Shown here in pieces: positions 35,326 through 47,731 of a DNA stretch of 64,000 nucleotides. The DNA lies in NCBI GenBank assembly GCA_002900995.3, contig CM035315.1:1163967-1227966 (forward strand), in the 5' to 3' direction. Below the pieces are notes generated by a model. The model had not been told where the DNA came from. It did no database searches and was given only the letters and a program-made list of their open reading frames with translations. Source of the DNA: Ganoderma boninense (lineage: Eukaryota; Basidiomycota; Agaricomycetes; Polyporales; Polyporaceae). The first letter of the stretch is position 1; each line of letters opens with the position of its first letter. The translations under genes and the position numbers were made by a program.

Positions 35326-38019
35326 ATGATTGTGGGTCATTTCCTCACCCTGCTTTCCACCGTCCTCGCGTCAGTCAAGTTCGCAAATGCGGGCCTTTCC
35401 GAAGGTCGTAGTTTGGAGTCGCGCGCTGCAGATCCGTGTACCGTCATTGGGAACCAGACGTGGGTTTTGCCCGCAGATGTGCGCGCTTGCTACAAGTCGT
35501 ATCCTATGAATGAGACTCTTAGGGCCAACGTGAGTAGTCCTTGTGGTCTAGTTGAGGGGATCATCAATGATTGACTCAATGATTGACGTTCCCTCGCCTT
35601 GGCTCTCCGCAGATCATCGATGTCGTGAACAAGACGCTCGCGTTCCACACTTCGGTCAACTACCAGAAGCTCGCGCCCTGGCCGTTCACGCTCGACGTGC
35701 ACGAGGACCTGCTGAAGGACTTCGCGCGCATCCAGCAGCAGCAGTACGCCAGTGACTACGACCTCCATCTCAACGTCTCGCTCACGCTCAAGCGTCTCAA
35801 CGACGGTCACTGCGTGTATGCCAACTACTGCTATGATTGTGCGTCTCCCTCTCTCCAAGCTCGCAGGTACTGACAAAGATTCGACGCTATGAAGCGCTTT
35901 TTGTGAACTACCTTCCTACCCCTTTGGTCGTCCTCACGGACGAGCACGGTGTTCAGGCCATCCATATCGCCCCAGAGGCTTTTTCCGCAGTCTCAACCAC
36001 CCAGTTCCAGGATGCGATCCAGTTCTGGCAGAATGCTCTCCCTGGCGACCTCAAAGGCCAGCTCGAATCGGTGGGTCCCTCTCATCCATACAAAGCCCAC
36101 AGATTGTTTTACCATTGCATTGCACTGTGCAGCTCTCTGGCGCAAAGGCTATCGCAATCAACGGGCGCGACCCGTGGGTGGCTGTCGACGAGAATGCGGC
36201 GGTCGCGGGCTCGTTCCAGGGCTTCGGTACTCGCCAGAACGGGTGAGTCTCACCAGTTCCCGGCACCGCACTGAGGGGTGGCGGTGACTGAGCCGCATTT
36301 GCAGATTCTTTGCGAGCTACTCGATCGGGTGGGCGTACAATTTTGGCCAGTTCGCCCAGCAGTCCCTCCCTCAATCGGACTCGGTAGACCTCACGATACA
36401 ACGCGTCAACAGCTCTAAGGTCGAGACGATCACTGTATGCGCCCTTTTCGTCCGTGTTTGGAGCCGCAGAAAATCTGACATAGGTGTAGATGCCGTACTA
36501 CTCGAGATTCGTCGGTAGCAAAGGCGTGCGGTTCAATGACACTGCCTCTTTCCGCGCCAAGAACTGCGTCGCCAGGGCCGTCACGAACGGCATCGACGAC
36601 TATGCTCCTTCGTCATTCTCGTCCCCCGCCACGAAGAGCTCCGCCGCCCGCGCGAATCCCGCAGACAAGTTCCGCCAGGCTCCCATGCCGTCCGCCGCCT
36701 CCACGCCAGGCGGGAAGCAGGAGCTGATGAACGTCATGCTCGACACGGCGCCACTGTCTGACGCGGCGCTCCCACCCGACCTCCAGCCGACGGGGCCGCT
36801 TTACGGGAGCTCGGGCGACGCGCAGTTCTTCATGCTCGACGACGGGAAGACGGGCGTGCTCGCGCTCGGGAGCTTCTCGTGGGAATCGGTGTACAACGCG
36901 CAGAACATCCTCACCAGGGGCTTCCAGAGCCTCCGAGCCGCGAACGCGACGCAGCTCATCGTCGACGTCTCGAACAACGGCGGCGGGTACATCTGCCTCG
37001 CACACGTACGTCGCCCTCTTTTTTTCGTTCTTGGTCTTGAGGGGGGGGGGGCGCTCAGATGTTAACTTGTGGAACCGACGCAGTGGCTCCACCGCGCCAT
37101 CGCCGGACCGAAGTCCACCACTGAACCTCAAGCAGGGTTCGACACCGAGGCGCGCGCAGGCCCGCTCGCGCAGCTCGTCGCCAAGGCCGCGGCGGACCCG
37201 AAGGCAGACCCGTACGGGTACCTCGGCCTCTTCTCGTCGGCCTCGTGGTCGTTCGCCAACAACACCGCGATGCCCGACCGCTACGACTGGCTGCAGCCCC
37301 CGGTGGAGAAGCAGATCAACGGGCGCGCGGACGCGTTCTCGCAGCGGCTCGGGCAGGAGTGCCAGCCGTTCGCGGTGACGCCGCCCGACGCGCCGCTGTT
37401 CGACGCGAACAAGGTCGCGATCGTGGGCAACGGGCGCTGCGCGAGCTCGTGCGCGATCTTCTCGGTGCGTGCTGTGCGAGCTCCAGCTTAAGGGGGTGCG
37501 AGGGTGCTCATGAGTGGATGGGTGTGGGGATCCACGTGTGGAGTAGATCACGATGGCGAAGCTGGAGGGCGCGAAGACGGTCGTGGTCGGCGGGAAGCAG
37601 ACCGTGCCCCAGCAGTACTGCGGCACTGTCGGCGGGCAGTCGACCGACTTCACGACGGTCGACACGCTCGTCAAGACGGCGCAGCTCAAGAACAACTCGC
37701 TTGCGCCGCCCGACTTCCTCACCAACTCTGTGCAGGGCATCACCTTCCGCCTCGGCTTCGGCATCGACCAGAAGGACGAGCCCGAAGGTATGTGTCGGCT
37801 TCTGTTTATGTTGCCGGTCGCTCGCGCTGATATGGGCTTGCGTGGCGGCGGACAGAGTGGCAGAACCACCCGGCGGACGTCAACCTCCCCTTGACGGCTG
37901 ACATGTGAGTTTTGCCATTCGAAAAATCGGTAATGAGCAAGCCAACAAAAGCTGACTGTTATTTTAGCGTCAATCGTCCCCAAGCCATTTGGAAGAAGGT
38001 TGCTGAGACAGTATTTTGA
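35326..38019 (+). CDS. Secreted S41-family serine peptidase
   Basis: Tail-specific/CPAF-like peptidase family S41, secreted in filamentous fungi. Ten exons (35326-35529, 35613-35838, 35895-36070, 36133-36242, 36305-36434, 36490-37005, 37084-37464, 37547-37787, 37856-37904, 37968-38019) join exactly in phase to 694 residues. The N-terminus is a signal peptide (MIVGHFLTLLSTVLASVKFA). The N-terminal domain contains a LNDGHCVYANYCYD segment typical of these proteins. The C-terminal half has the S41 fold: LIVDVSNNGGGY, then VAIVGNGRCASSCAIFS, which carries the predicted nucleophile Ser in the CASSCA turn. No frame break is seen. The intron at 37006-37083 contains a run of 11 G (37041-37051). It sits beside protease 3 on the same strand and may act with the secreted proteases. 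Confidence 0.85.
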
Positions 38020-39146
38020 ACACGGTCATCTCCCGTGATATATGGATGGCTGTGTTTGTTTTGCTTATACTTATTGATTGATCGCTTCATGGCAAGGATA
38101 CTATGGACGCATACCCTGACTTTCCCTCAGCTTCAACAGCGCACGGCGCTTCAGGCAGCCTTTCAAGTGGAATGGATACAGTGAAGCAAGCCCCACTCAG
38201 AATGACATGTCTGCTCCCATCATCCGCCTCTCCCTCTACAAAATCGCGACTTGTGCGTGAAAAATAGATAGAAGCAATTCCAGGCTGCATGCCAATGTTC
38301 GCCAAGACGGACACCAATGGACACCAACAGGGCCCTTTGTCCCTGATGAACCGGTAACTGGTAATGCCCAAACGAATGTTGCCGGAAGTCCCGTACTGTA
38401 ACTGCGCTGAATATATGCTCCCAGGACAGGCAGGCCCACTGACTTAAATCCGACCTCCAGGTACGTTTTTTTCCAGTTCTTGGTCGATAATCGGCTGACA
38501 GCTCGCTTTCTGTCTGAGATTTTCTTGCGTTCCATCGCGGTGTCGCCCTTTATCGGTGCGATCTTTTGGTTTCCCAAGTCCAGGTCAGGTCCGACCAACT
38601 CTATCAATTCAACGGCGAACCCACGTCGACGCCACCTGGGAAGCCACAAGTGGAGCCGAGCCCTTCAAGACATTTATCCGAAGGCCAATCGTGGGGCACA
38701 CGCTGGGACTGATTCCCTGCGAATGGGAGAGCCCTGTATTGAAATTAAGCTCTCCTCTAGGTGGCGGTGAATGACGTCGATAGACTCATGGACTTCGCAT
38801 TGTTCTAGGGTTCTTGGTCCGGACGGCGGACCAGCGGTCACTGGCATCCCACGAAACCACAGCGCATCTGTTCATCATGAACTCTGTGTTACAGGCGGGA
38901 GCTACGAATATTTTACCAATACCCCGAACTATGAGTCTTCGCGCTGTGCATCAACAGCCAGAACCACTGCTGACAGGTGGCACTCCACGCCGCCGTCGCC
39001 GTTCGCCCAGTCCTCCGTAGCTCCTTTATCCCCCCCCCCCTCATCCAATTTAGTAGCTACGCATTGCGCATTGCTGTCATCCGGAACAAGGTGCGAGTAC
39101 TGATGACATCTAATGCTATCCTCTATTCATACTGACCTGCAGTAGC
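38020..39146. other. Spacer upstream of DUF6535 copy 2
   Basis: The stretch includes a run of 11 C at 39030-39040. A 137-codon minus-strand frame (38236-38649) lacks any family signature. I see no gene. Confidence 0.4.
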
Positions 39147-41346
39147 ATGTCTTCCAGCGATACCAAAATACCGCCCGTGAACTCGGAACCCGAATACACC
39201 ACCCGAGCCGATGATTTAACTTGCCCGCCCGCTAAATTGAAGTGGAGCTTTCCTGACCCTGAGGTATGTATTTGTGGGCATGTTTCAATCTCTTCTTGAT
39301 GGAGGATGCAGGCCATTAGAGAGGAAATGCGACGAGAGTTCAGCGAAGAAGAGAGGGCGAAAGCCTGGCATGGGGCTGCACAAGTTGTCAAGACTTATCA
39401 CGATGAGTTGGTTGAGCAATGGCAGAAAGCGATGGATACGGTCTTGGTTTACGTGAGCATTTCAAGATTCCATGTCCGTCTTACGTAGATATTGATGCGT
39501 TTCGGACTGGAAGGCGGGCCTATTCTCTGCAGTGTTGACTGCGTTCAATGTGGAATCATATCAGCTCCTCCAGCCCACCCCTACCAATCCCATGCAGGAG
39601 GTGCTTCAACAAATATCAGCCCAGCTGAACAGCTTCTCCGTGAACCAGTCCTTCATCAACTCTACCCAACCCGCTCTCACCTTAGACCAGCTTCAATCGC
39701 CATTCAAAGCTCCGGTTTCAGCTATCTGGATCAACACCTTATGGTTCGCCAGCCTCGTTTGCAGCCTTTCTGCCGCCTCCATCGCGCTCATCGTGAAGCA
39801 GTGGCTTTACGAAATGTCAAGGGGACTGTCAGGAGCCTCCCGTGAGACCGCGAGGCTTCGCCAGCACCGGCTCAACAGCCTCATCAAGTGGAAGGTGGGG
39901 ATTCTGGTCCTCGTTCCCTCGATGCTCTTGCAAGCTGCGCTCTGCCTCTTCCTCGCGGGGCTTCTCGTTCTCTTGTGGACAATACACGAGACGGTGGCCG
40001 CAGTGATCACCGCTCTAGTCGGCGTCCTGTTCGTCTTCCTCGTCGTGGTCACGGTCTTGCCTACCTTCAGACTCGACTGCTGCTACAGGTCCCCGCAGGC
40101 ATTCGCCATACATGTGACGGCAGAGCTCCTGTGGAACGGGATGCTCCGGCGCGCACTGGTCGGCCTCTGGCGAAGGTGCAAAACAGCCCTCGTGCAGCTG
40201 TACACAATGCTCCCCGACTCAGATTCGGGCCTGGGACTCGGATTCGGCGTGCGTTTACTGGACCGCCTCATCATTGCCTGCCACCACGACGAAGGGAAAA
40301 TTCCACGGATCTCGAGTTGGAACGGCGCGGAGCAAACTGAGGTGGCACGGGACGACGGCTTCCTCGACCGCCACATCGCGACGATGGCATACACCACCAC
40401 CTTCGCGACAGAGCACCTCCGCGCTCTCCACATAGTCCTCTCCGACCTCCCGTGCGACCAAGTCTCCCCCTGTTTCACCGACATCCTCCAGGCCTGGACC
40501 AAGCTATGGGGCGCCGATGTCGGGCTGCGTTCACAGAAGCTCGTCGCGATCCTCGGCGCACACCCGTTCTACTGTGGGTTACGCAAGATGCTCACTATCA
40601 GCCGCGACGAGAGGGAGCGCATCGGCGCCGATTGGGCGACGCTATCGTCGGAGCTGCTTCTTTCGAACGCCGCTCAGTTCCTCCCTCGCTCTGCGGAGTG
40701 CCTGTCTACGCTCGCTGTTCTGTCCATAGGAGAATCTGCCCTCGCCAGACGGGCTGGCGACCTTCTCCGCAAGCGCTTCCCCGGCAGCCGTGCATTCGTC
40801 ACACGCGATGTATTCGGAGATAGTAAGTCCTCGTTCAGTCAACTTTATGGCTCTGAAGTACTGAGCAACTTGAACCCACGATCGATGGTGCTAGTTGTGG
40901 CCATGGCTAGATATAACATCGATCAGTGGGCTTCGCTAGACGTGAATCGAGTTATGGATAGTCTAGCGATGGTCGGGATTTCATTCAAATGCACACTCTG
41001 GGTTCTCCGCGACAATCCAGACATCTCTTTGGAGGAAAGGACGTGGATACACAAGAAAATGCGAAATTTGCTCACTTCAACCAAGGATAGGTTGGCGAAG
41101 AGGGACGTCGTGCAGGGAAATCGGCAATTTGCCTTCCAATTTGTGAAGGCCATTGTCCTTCCTTTGGTCGCCATATGCGAGGAGATTCCCAGGGGTTATA
41201 AGATGGTCCCAGAGGATTTCCCGGACGTGCAAGGGATTTTGCTGCCTGATGAGGTCGCATGGGAGCAATTTCCAGAAAGAATTGTGCGTCGTCACTTTGA
41301 TGAATTGACATCTGCTATCCGCAATAAGAAGCGGCTCAGCCCTTGA
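39147..41346 (+). CDS. DUF6535 membrane protein, copy 2 (intact)
   Basis: Three exons (39147-39263, 39312-39452, 39514-41346) give 696 residues. The start at 39147 gives MSSSDTKIPPVNSEPEYTTR. The core DUF6535 block is AGLFSAVLTAFNVESYQLLQ, then FINSTQPALTLDQLQ, followed by transmembrane helices near residues 150-170 (TLWFASLVCSLSAASIALIV), 215-240 (VGILVLVPSMLLQAALCLFL) and 240-275. The C-terminal 350 residues are soluble and helical (FLDRHIATMAYTTTFATEHL; VVAMARYNIDQWASLDVNRV; CEEIPRGYKMVPEDF). The function of the family is unknown; it is expanded in Agaricomycete genomes. Exon limits are identical to those of copy 1 at 24074, so the two are a direct duplicate pair in opposite orientation. 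Confidence 0.85.
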
Positions 41347-44300
41347 GGACAGAGTCGGTGCGTCATTTGATGCTCTTGATTGATGACCTTTGTTAATATT
41401 CTTGAGGTAGACCAGGATGCCAGAAAACCTCATGCACCATCTTGGTTCTTGGAACCAGTGTACACGCGCGAGGATACGCACTACTGGAGCGTGATGCCGG
41501 AGCGCAACAACTCTTAGCCCGCATAGACGTTTCGTTCAGTATGATACCAGGATCGCCCATGGCCATCCTATATAACACAGATCAGACAAGATCTACTACC
41601 TTCTCGCCGTCCGCTCTCATCCACGCAGGAGCGTCCGCTGCGACCGCACCGTTCAAATTCAGTATCATGGTCCATAATCCAATCCGTCTAAACCGTTGAT
41701 GGGTGTGGTACCACGCTGAGCAGGGAACCACGCACCTTGAGCCCAATACGACCTCGAGCCAGCCTGCATGCCGATCCTCCCATTCCCGCGTCCTCTCCTT
41801 TCTTTCGCTTTCATTCTTCTTCCTTCTGCTCCTTCCTGTGCACGAGCATTGTTGTGACCTATGATAGAGTAGTTAGTAGTGTTCAGTAGCATGGTCCCGA
41901 GCCCCGCACCGTACTTACACACAGCCACACGCACTCGTGATCGCGTCCCGGTTAGCTCCGTCTCGAGCCGGACAGTTTTTGCATACCATCTTCGTCTAGG
42001 ACCACCATCCGCACCTGACTCGTTCTCGTCTCTCATGTATTCACGTCTGCTGCGGCCTTTTTGGCACCTCTAATCACAGCCTTTCCCTCTTTCTCGGCCT
42101 CGATCCGACGACCGTCTGCGCGACTCCGATTGCGACCACCTCAATCAGCGGCATTTCTACTCGGCCTCATCTCTCGTCTTCCGACCTCGTCTCTCGTCTC
42201 TCGACCATCGACTTTCGCATTTCCCCTTATATTCCGTCGCCTCTCGACTTGCATCGCACTACTACGTACACGGCCAGGCCCGATCCACACCACCACCACC
42301 TCGACACTCTTTCCACCACCACTCCCTCTGCACCCACTCCCCTTGCCGGCAAGTTCGGCGGACCATCGCACCTTCAGACTTCTGCACTCACGGAGAGTGT
42401 TGAGGTCTATCATTTTCCCGCGGTCGTCACAACAAGCTTAAGCCTTCTCCCGTTACCCGCACCCCCCTCTCGCCGCTCTCGCCTCTGTTGATCAATACCA
42501 GCCAGCTGTTCTCGGTGTCCGCCCTTTCAATACCATTAATGTAAATATTGCATTGCCCCAATCGCTGCACTAATGCACCATCTTTCCTGGACGCTCCCGG
42601 CCCTACGACGAGGATCCTGCCGTAAATGAGCGTGAAGTGAGGAGAGGACCACCACCGCAGTTTGCATCGTATCACGATCCGTCGAATAGCTTCTCGCCAT
42701 TCGTCACCCCATCGTCAGACCCCGTTGAGATCCTCCGCCTAGTATTCCGAGCTCAACGTCGTCAATGATTGATGACGACCCACCGGGGCGCGACGACGGC
42801 GGGCACCGTCAGCTGCCCAACGTCAACGGTGACCCGGCCGTCTGATAGCCGCTCGTTCATGAAGCTTCACGTCACACTCCAGCACGGCGCACACGTCCAC
42901 CGTCCACGATATGTTCGGACTGTACACCGCTCGCCCGCCGACGGGGACTTACGGCCACGCCCTCGACGGCGCGGCACAGGTCAGAGTCCGAGCCTCGTAG
43001 CGCAGAGAATTCGCATCGCCACAGCAAGCATCCGAGCTCAAGGCAAGTCCACCCCCAGCGTCCAGTTCGTCTGGAGAGAGCCAAGCTTCAACGTATACAT
43101 CTTCGCAGCGCCGTATCCGAGCCAGATGGAGTGAAGATACTCACCCACAGATGTGTACATGTAGTACGAGTATGTCCTGAACTTGTCCGGACACCCGACC
43201 ACGCGCGCATGGACGAGCAGATACTGAGTACTGAGTGTCCGCCCGCTCGTCGACGGGATTGTCTGGGTCCACCTCGACCGTGGTATCCCTCTCCAGCCTT
43301 CACGCGGGTCTTCGTCGTGCGATGTGCGGTACGCGACAGCGCTTTCGTCACGCATCGTCGCTGTCCATGAGCGGGGCAAGAGCGGTCCAGTCGTGCAGTA
43401 ACCGCAGCTGGGATGTCGAGCAAAAAAGCGGCGGAACCAGAGTAGGATGGAGAGCTATGCATAGTTCGCGTACGGCCGACATCGTTGACTATAGGCCAGA
43501 CTCTGCGAGACTACCAGGGCGCAAGCATAGCGAGAAGGGAGAGAATTTCGACATCGCGACTGCGGTGTAGGTAGGTCGCAAGCATAAGTAGTGCAAGGCG
43601 TGAGTCCATCGACAAGCGCCTCATCCTGCACCCGGCGTCTCGACTTCGAACTTCTGAGATCGCACAAAGCTCTCGTCGCACCGATCCCACACCACACGTC
43701 GAGCATATAAAAGCAATCATATTCGAACAGAGGAGGGGGGGGTCCATACATATGTGACAAGAAGGCCTAGACAATACGTGGTAGTCAACGTCCAGAAACC
43801 AGTACTATTTATCGTATACGAATCGCGACGCAGCACGCCGAACCAGTCAGTCCACATAGTTCATGGTCCACGGAGCACCACCACAACACCGCAACACAAC
43901 ACACACAAACACACAATCTACAATTCACCACCCGACGATCGACCCCATCCCCGTCCTCCGTCACCCACGTCCGACACTCCGTCCGCGTCCCGGCCACGTC
44001 CGCCGCCGACCAGATCACAACCCGCCCGCCAGCCGCTCCGCCGCCGACACAGCTTGCTCCGAGGGAGACCCGCATACGAGAACGTGTTGCGCATATAACA
44101 GAAGCATGTATGCCGAAGATAGAGAGGGAAGGGATGGGGGCGCATAATGAGGAAAGGGAAGACGACGGTGACCAAGAAGGCCGCCGATGGTGGTACAGCT
44201 GCAGCACGTTTTGGCCAGTGCAGCAGACAAGATGAGTGGGGGGGGTAGTAGAAGATGACGTCTAGGGTGGTGGTGGTACAATAGGCCGATGGATGTTGCG

Positions 44301-46339
44301 TTTATGGTACAGATGCGGGCAACGATAGCGATAGCGATGACGATGCAGGGAGTGTACAGATGCGGAGCGAGAGCGGAGCGATGCGAGAGTCTTGCGAGAA
44401 CGATCCGACGAGGCTTGCGAGGACCAAACGGGAGCGAACAAACAGAGGCCGTTCCGACGATGCGCGGAGGGACGAGGTGGGACACAAATCACATTGCTAT
44501 GTCGACGATATATGGGACAAATGGACAGATGATGCAAGGAGCGTCGGAAGGGAGAGTGAGGGATCGCCGCGACCAAACGTCGAGAGTTCGCACAGACGAA
44601 CCTCGACGCCGAACGCAGCCGAAGGGCAGGGAGGGGAACGGAGCCACAGGAGTCGCCGGAGTACGTACAGATGCTCGCCGACAAAGGTAGACGAGACAGC
44701 GAGCACTAGCGAAAGCCCGGGCGAAGAGGAGAGGGCCGAGGATGTGGATGGGATATCTGGGGGAGTGGTTGGGTATGCGATGGCGAGTATAAACACAAGA
44801 CAAGCTGCAACGTCCTTGTCATCAACAAAGCGAAACGCAAGAGCAAAGCGCAAAACTCACAAGCAAAGCCAACAACGTACACCAGCCCCAGGTATCCGCT
44901 ATGTCACAATGAGGGATGGATGGAGCGAGGGGAAGAGTGAGGAGAGGAGAAGGAGTCGAGGGAGACTAGTAGACAATACGGGGAGCAAATATAAGGTAGA
45001 GAGACGGCCGCCGCATTCACGGGGTCACCGTGAAACACATTGGCTGATGTAAATACTAGTGCACAATTTGCAAAGGGAGAAGAATGGGTGGCGATGATGA
45101 CGAGGATGTGATATTGATACACTGTGCGGCAACACGCCTGAAGAAATACGTGGAAGAATCGTAAGGGGGGATGACGAAGAAAAAAGGCATGCCAACATCG
45201 GGAATGTAAACACGAGAGAGAAGGAAGAGTGTGCAGGGAGAAGGAGACATGACTCTGATGCCCGGGAATGTAGCAAGGGCATCATACTACAGTACGATAC
45301 GTGAAAGGAGAAGGTAATAAACACGGCCAAAGGAGTCCCAGAACCCAAGAACACGCATGCGGGAACGATGCCAGCCAAAAGTGTGGGAAGACAAATACTA
45401 GCCCCCGGGCTAACCCACTGAGATCGTCCCGCCAATGCGAGCCAGGGGGTGGTGATGTATAAATACGCAGGATCGGCCCTCCAGCCGACCATATAGTCGA
45501 GGTTTTGCTGCAGTCTTGATGTTCTTCTTTTCTTCTTGCTCGTCTATATCTTCTGTTTGTACAATGTCGGGACAGCCTAGAAAGCGTGGGGCGGCTACCC
45601 GACTAGAGCAGATTGGCGGAGGAGGGAAGGATGAGAGGATGCGATGCGGAGGAGATGCGAAAGCATGCAGCGGAGCCGATGTAATGACACAAATTGAGGG
45701 TCGACGAAGCCGAGAGTCGAGTGGAGATAAAATATACACAGGAAGGAATGGAGGCGGGCGGTGCGCTGACCCGCGACGTTGTCGAGGGTAACAGAGACCT
45801 GGACCGTCGACGACGGGGTATGAATGCCGGCGTCGACAGCTGACCCAGCAATAGGCGGGTATCTATGGTGTGAGGGAGGGAGAAAACGCGCGGGTGTCCT
45901 GTTCGAGTGAGCCAATTAACCGAGGTGAATGCCGGGGGTGTAGTGCGAAGTCGATGAGTGGAGAGCCCGAGGAAACCGGAAGGCCCGAAGTCGCTGGTGC
46001 TGATGGTGATGCGAAGACAACGTCGAAGGAATAATGATACCAACAAATAATGTTACGGCCAGCGAGATCCAAGCGCCAAAGGAACGCCGAAACGCGAGGC
46101 CGATGGCGGATAGGCTGGAGAAGTGGTAATAGTGGTGGGGAGTAGGATGACATTAGGCGGTCGACGCTGGGGCTTCGGGATGACGGGGTATTAGTCGTAA
46201 TCAGCAACGGTACGACAGCGTCTGGGGAACCAGTTGGTCCGGGCTGGATGTGAATGGTCAGTATAGGCGTCCTCGAGTAGCGTTGAGTCACGCACCTCTA
46301 CACTTGACGAATTCTATGAGCTATGATACAAATACACCG
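41347..46339. other. Gene-poor stretch of about 5 kb
   Basis: No gene is supported. Frames are numerous because stops are rare in G/C- and pyrimidine-rich text, but they lack domains, are Ser/Arg/Pro-rich and overlap on both strands. One plus-strand segment at 42600-43135 looks weakly coding (PPPQFASYHDPSNSFSPF; FVWREPSFNVYIFAAPYPSQ) without connecting splice sites. The area around 43880-46000 is strongly asymmetric in purines and pyrimidines. It may hold long UTRs or non-coding transcripts. Confidence 0.4.
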
Positions 46340-47731
46340 TTAGAAGGAAGGCGCAGGGAGATCGTCGGGACTGGGCGAATTTTGGAAGACCGAACCCGCA
46401 AAGTAACCTGCCGCAGTGGGAGCGGACGACGACATAAGATGATCCAGAGGTGGAGCCCCAAAGGACGTGGGAGTACCAGCCGGGACAGTAGAGCAGCGCT
46501 GGCGAGGGATGGACACTGGGCTGTGACGCTTGAGCTGCAAGGACTCGAAGAGATCCGACACAGAAGACGAAGAGGACTCGTCAGCCGACATCGTGAAAAC
46601 ACCCTCGCTTGGGACACGGCGATGGTTGCGGCGGCGCTGGGCGGGAGTCGGGGTCGAGCAAGGGCTGTGTCCCACGAAGGGGAAGCCTGAGGTCGACGCC
46701 AGCGGCGCAGTGCGAGGAGCATCGTCGACGATGAACTTGCCCTGCTGCCACGTTCCTTTAGCCTTGGAGGGAACTGTCGAGACCTCCCGAATGGGGGTGG
46801 TCGGGGGCGTCGAGTCGCTTTCGTCCCCAAACTCGGATGAGTCATCGCAGATCGGGAACGTATCCCACCGCTGCGCCGTCATGTCGACGCTAGCACGGCG
46901 AGTCGGCTGCACCTTGAAGGCGAAGGCGGGCTGCAAATGAGCAGCAGCCTCACCTTGAACGCGAGCCTTGCGGCGGGACGGGACCTTAGGGGTGGGGGAG
47001 TCCAAAAGCTGGTTGTCAGCCTGGCGACGGCGAGCGAGCTTCCCGGAGGGCTGGGAAGTCAGCTTGGGGGGCGAGCGGAAAGCCTTTGCGTCGCGCTTGG
47101 TATCGTCGGTGGCGGCGGAAGCGTCGTCAGAGAACGGGTCGGTCGAACAGGTCGGTTCTTCGGGCTTGCCTCGAGCGACCTGAGCTCGAGGGGCAGAAGG
47201 CGCCTTGGATGGGGAGGGTATCCTTGCAGGAGTAGGAGAGGGTTGGTGGGCGTGTCGCCGCGCGGCGACATCAGAAGGGGATACAGAGGTACCCCTGTCG
47301 ACGAGGAAAATTGCGGTTGAACGAACGGGCGCTAGACAACGAGACGGAAGATGACTGACCTGCGACCTGCGTCCTTGGGCTGCTTGTGCTGCTTGCGCCC
47401 TCGGACGGGTTTGTCGGTCGTCGTGGATGGCTGGTCCGCCTTCGCGGGGGAGGGAGCAGGGTCCTTGGCCTTCTCAACGGGAGCGGCCTGTGCGTGCGAG
47501 GGCTGCGGCGAGCGTTGTTGGAGCTTGCTCTTGGGAGATGCACGGGGGGCGCGAGGTTGAGGCTGAGTGGGCTGGGGCCTGGGAGAAACCTGCTGAGGGG
47601 GCTTGGTGATGTTGAGGAGGCCGGGGGTGTGCGAAGGGCGGGCGACGACGGGGGCCGAGGGGTGTCGTGCGTGTATTGGACGGAAATAGTGGCGAAGAGA
47701 ACATCGATGGGGGCTTCTGTACTGCAATCAT
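46340..47731 (-). CDS. PNRC/Edc1-motif protein, possible mRNA-decapping activator
   Basis: Two exons are well supported: up to 47360 and 47294-46340, with intron 47359-47295. The protein is low-complexity and Ser/Pro-rich. It has a basic segment RGRKQHKQPKDAGR before the intron and a C-terminal YFAGSVFQNSPSPDDLPAPS ending in F. That end matches the proline-rich nuclear receptor coactivator (PNRC) motif, whose LPxPxF-type element binds the EVH1 domain of Dcp1 in PNRC2 and yeast Edc1/Edc2. The role in 5' decapping of mRNA is inferred from this motif only. The start is uncertain: an ATG at 47731 is out of phase with the coding-like frame (SHTPGLLNITKPPQQV, about 47620), so a 5' exon or an indel is needed. 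Confidence 0.6.

Noticed and set aside
43880..46300. Long Ser/Leu-rich minus-strand open frames
   Set aside because: They overlap frames on the other strand, follow pyrimidine-rich composition and show no domain or splice pattern.
46935..46960. GTGAGG...TTTGCAG as an intron in the PNRC-motif gene
   Set aside because: It would be about 23 nt, too short to splice, and the frame is open through it.
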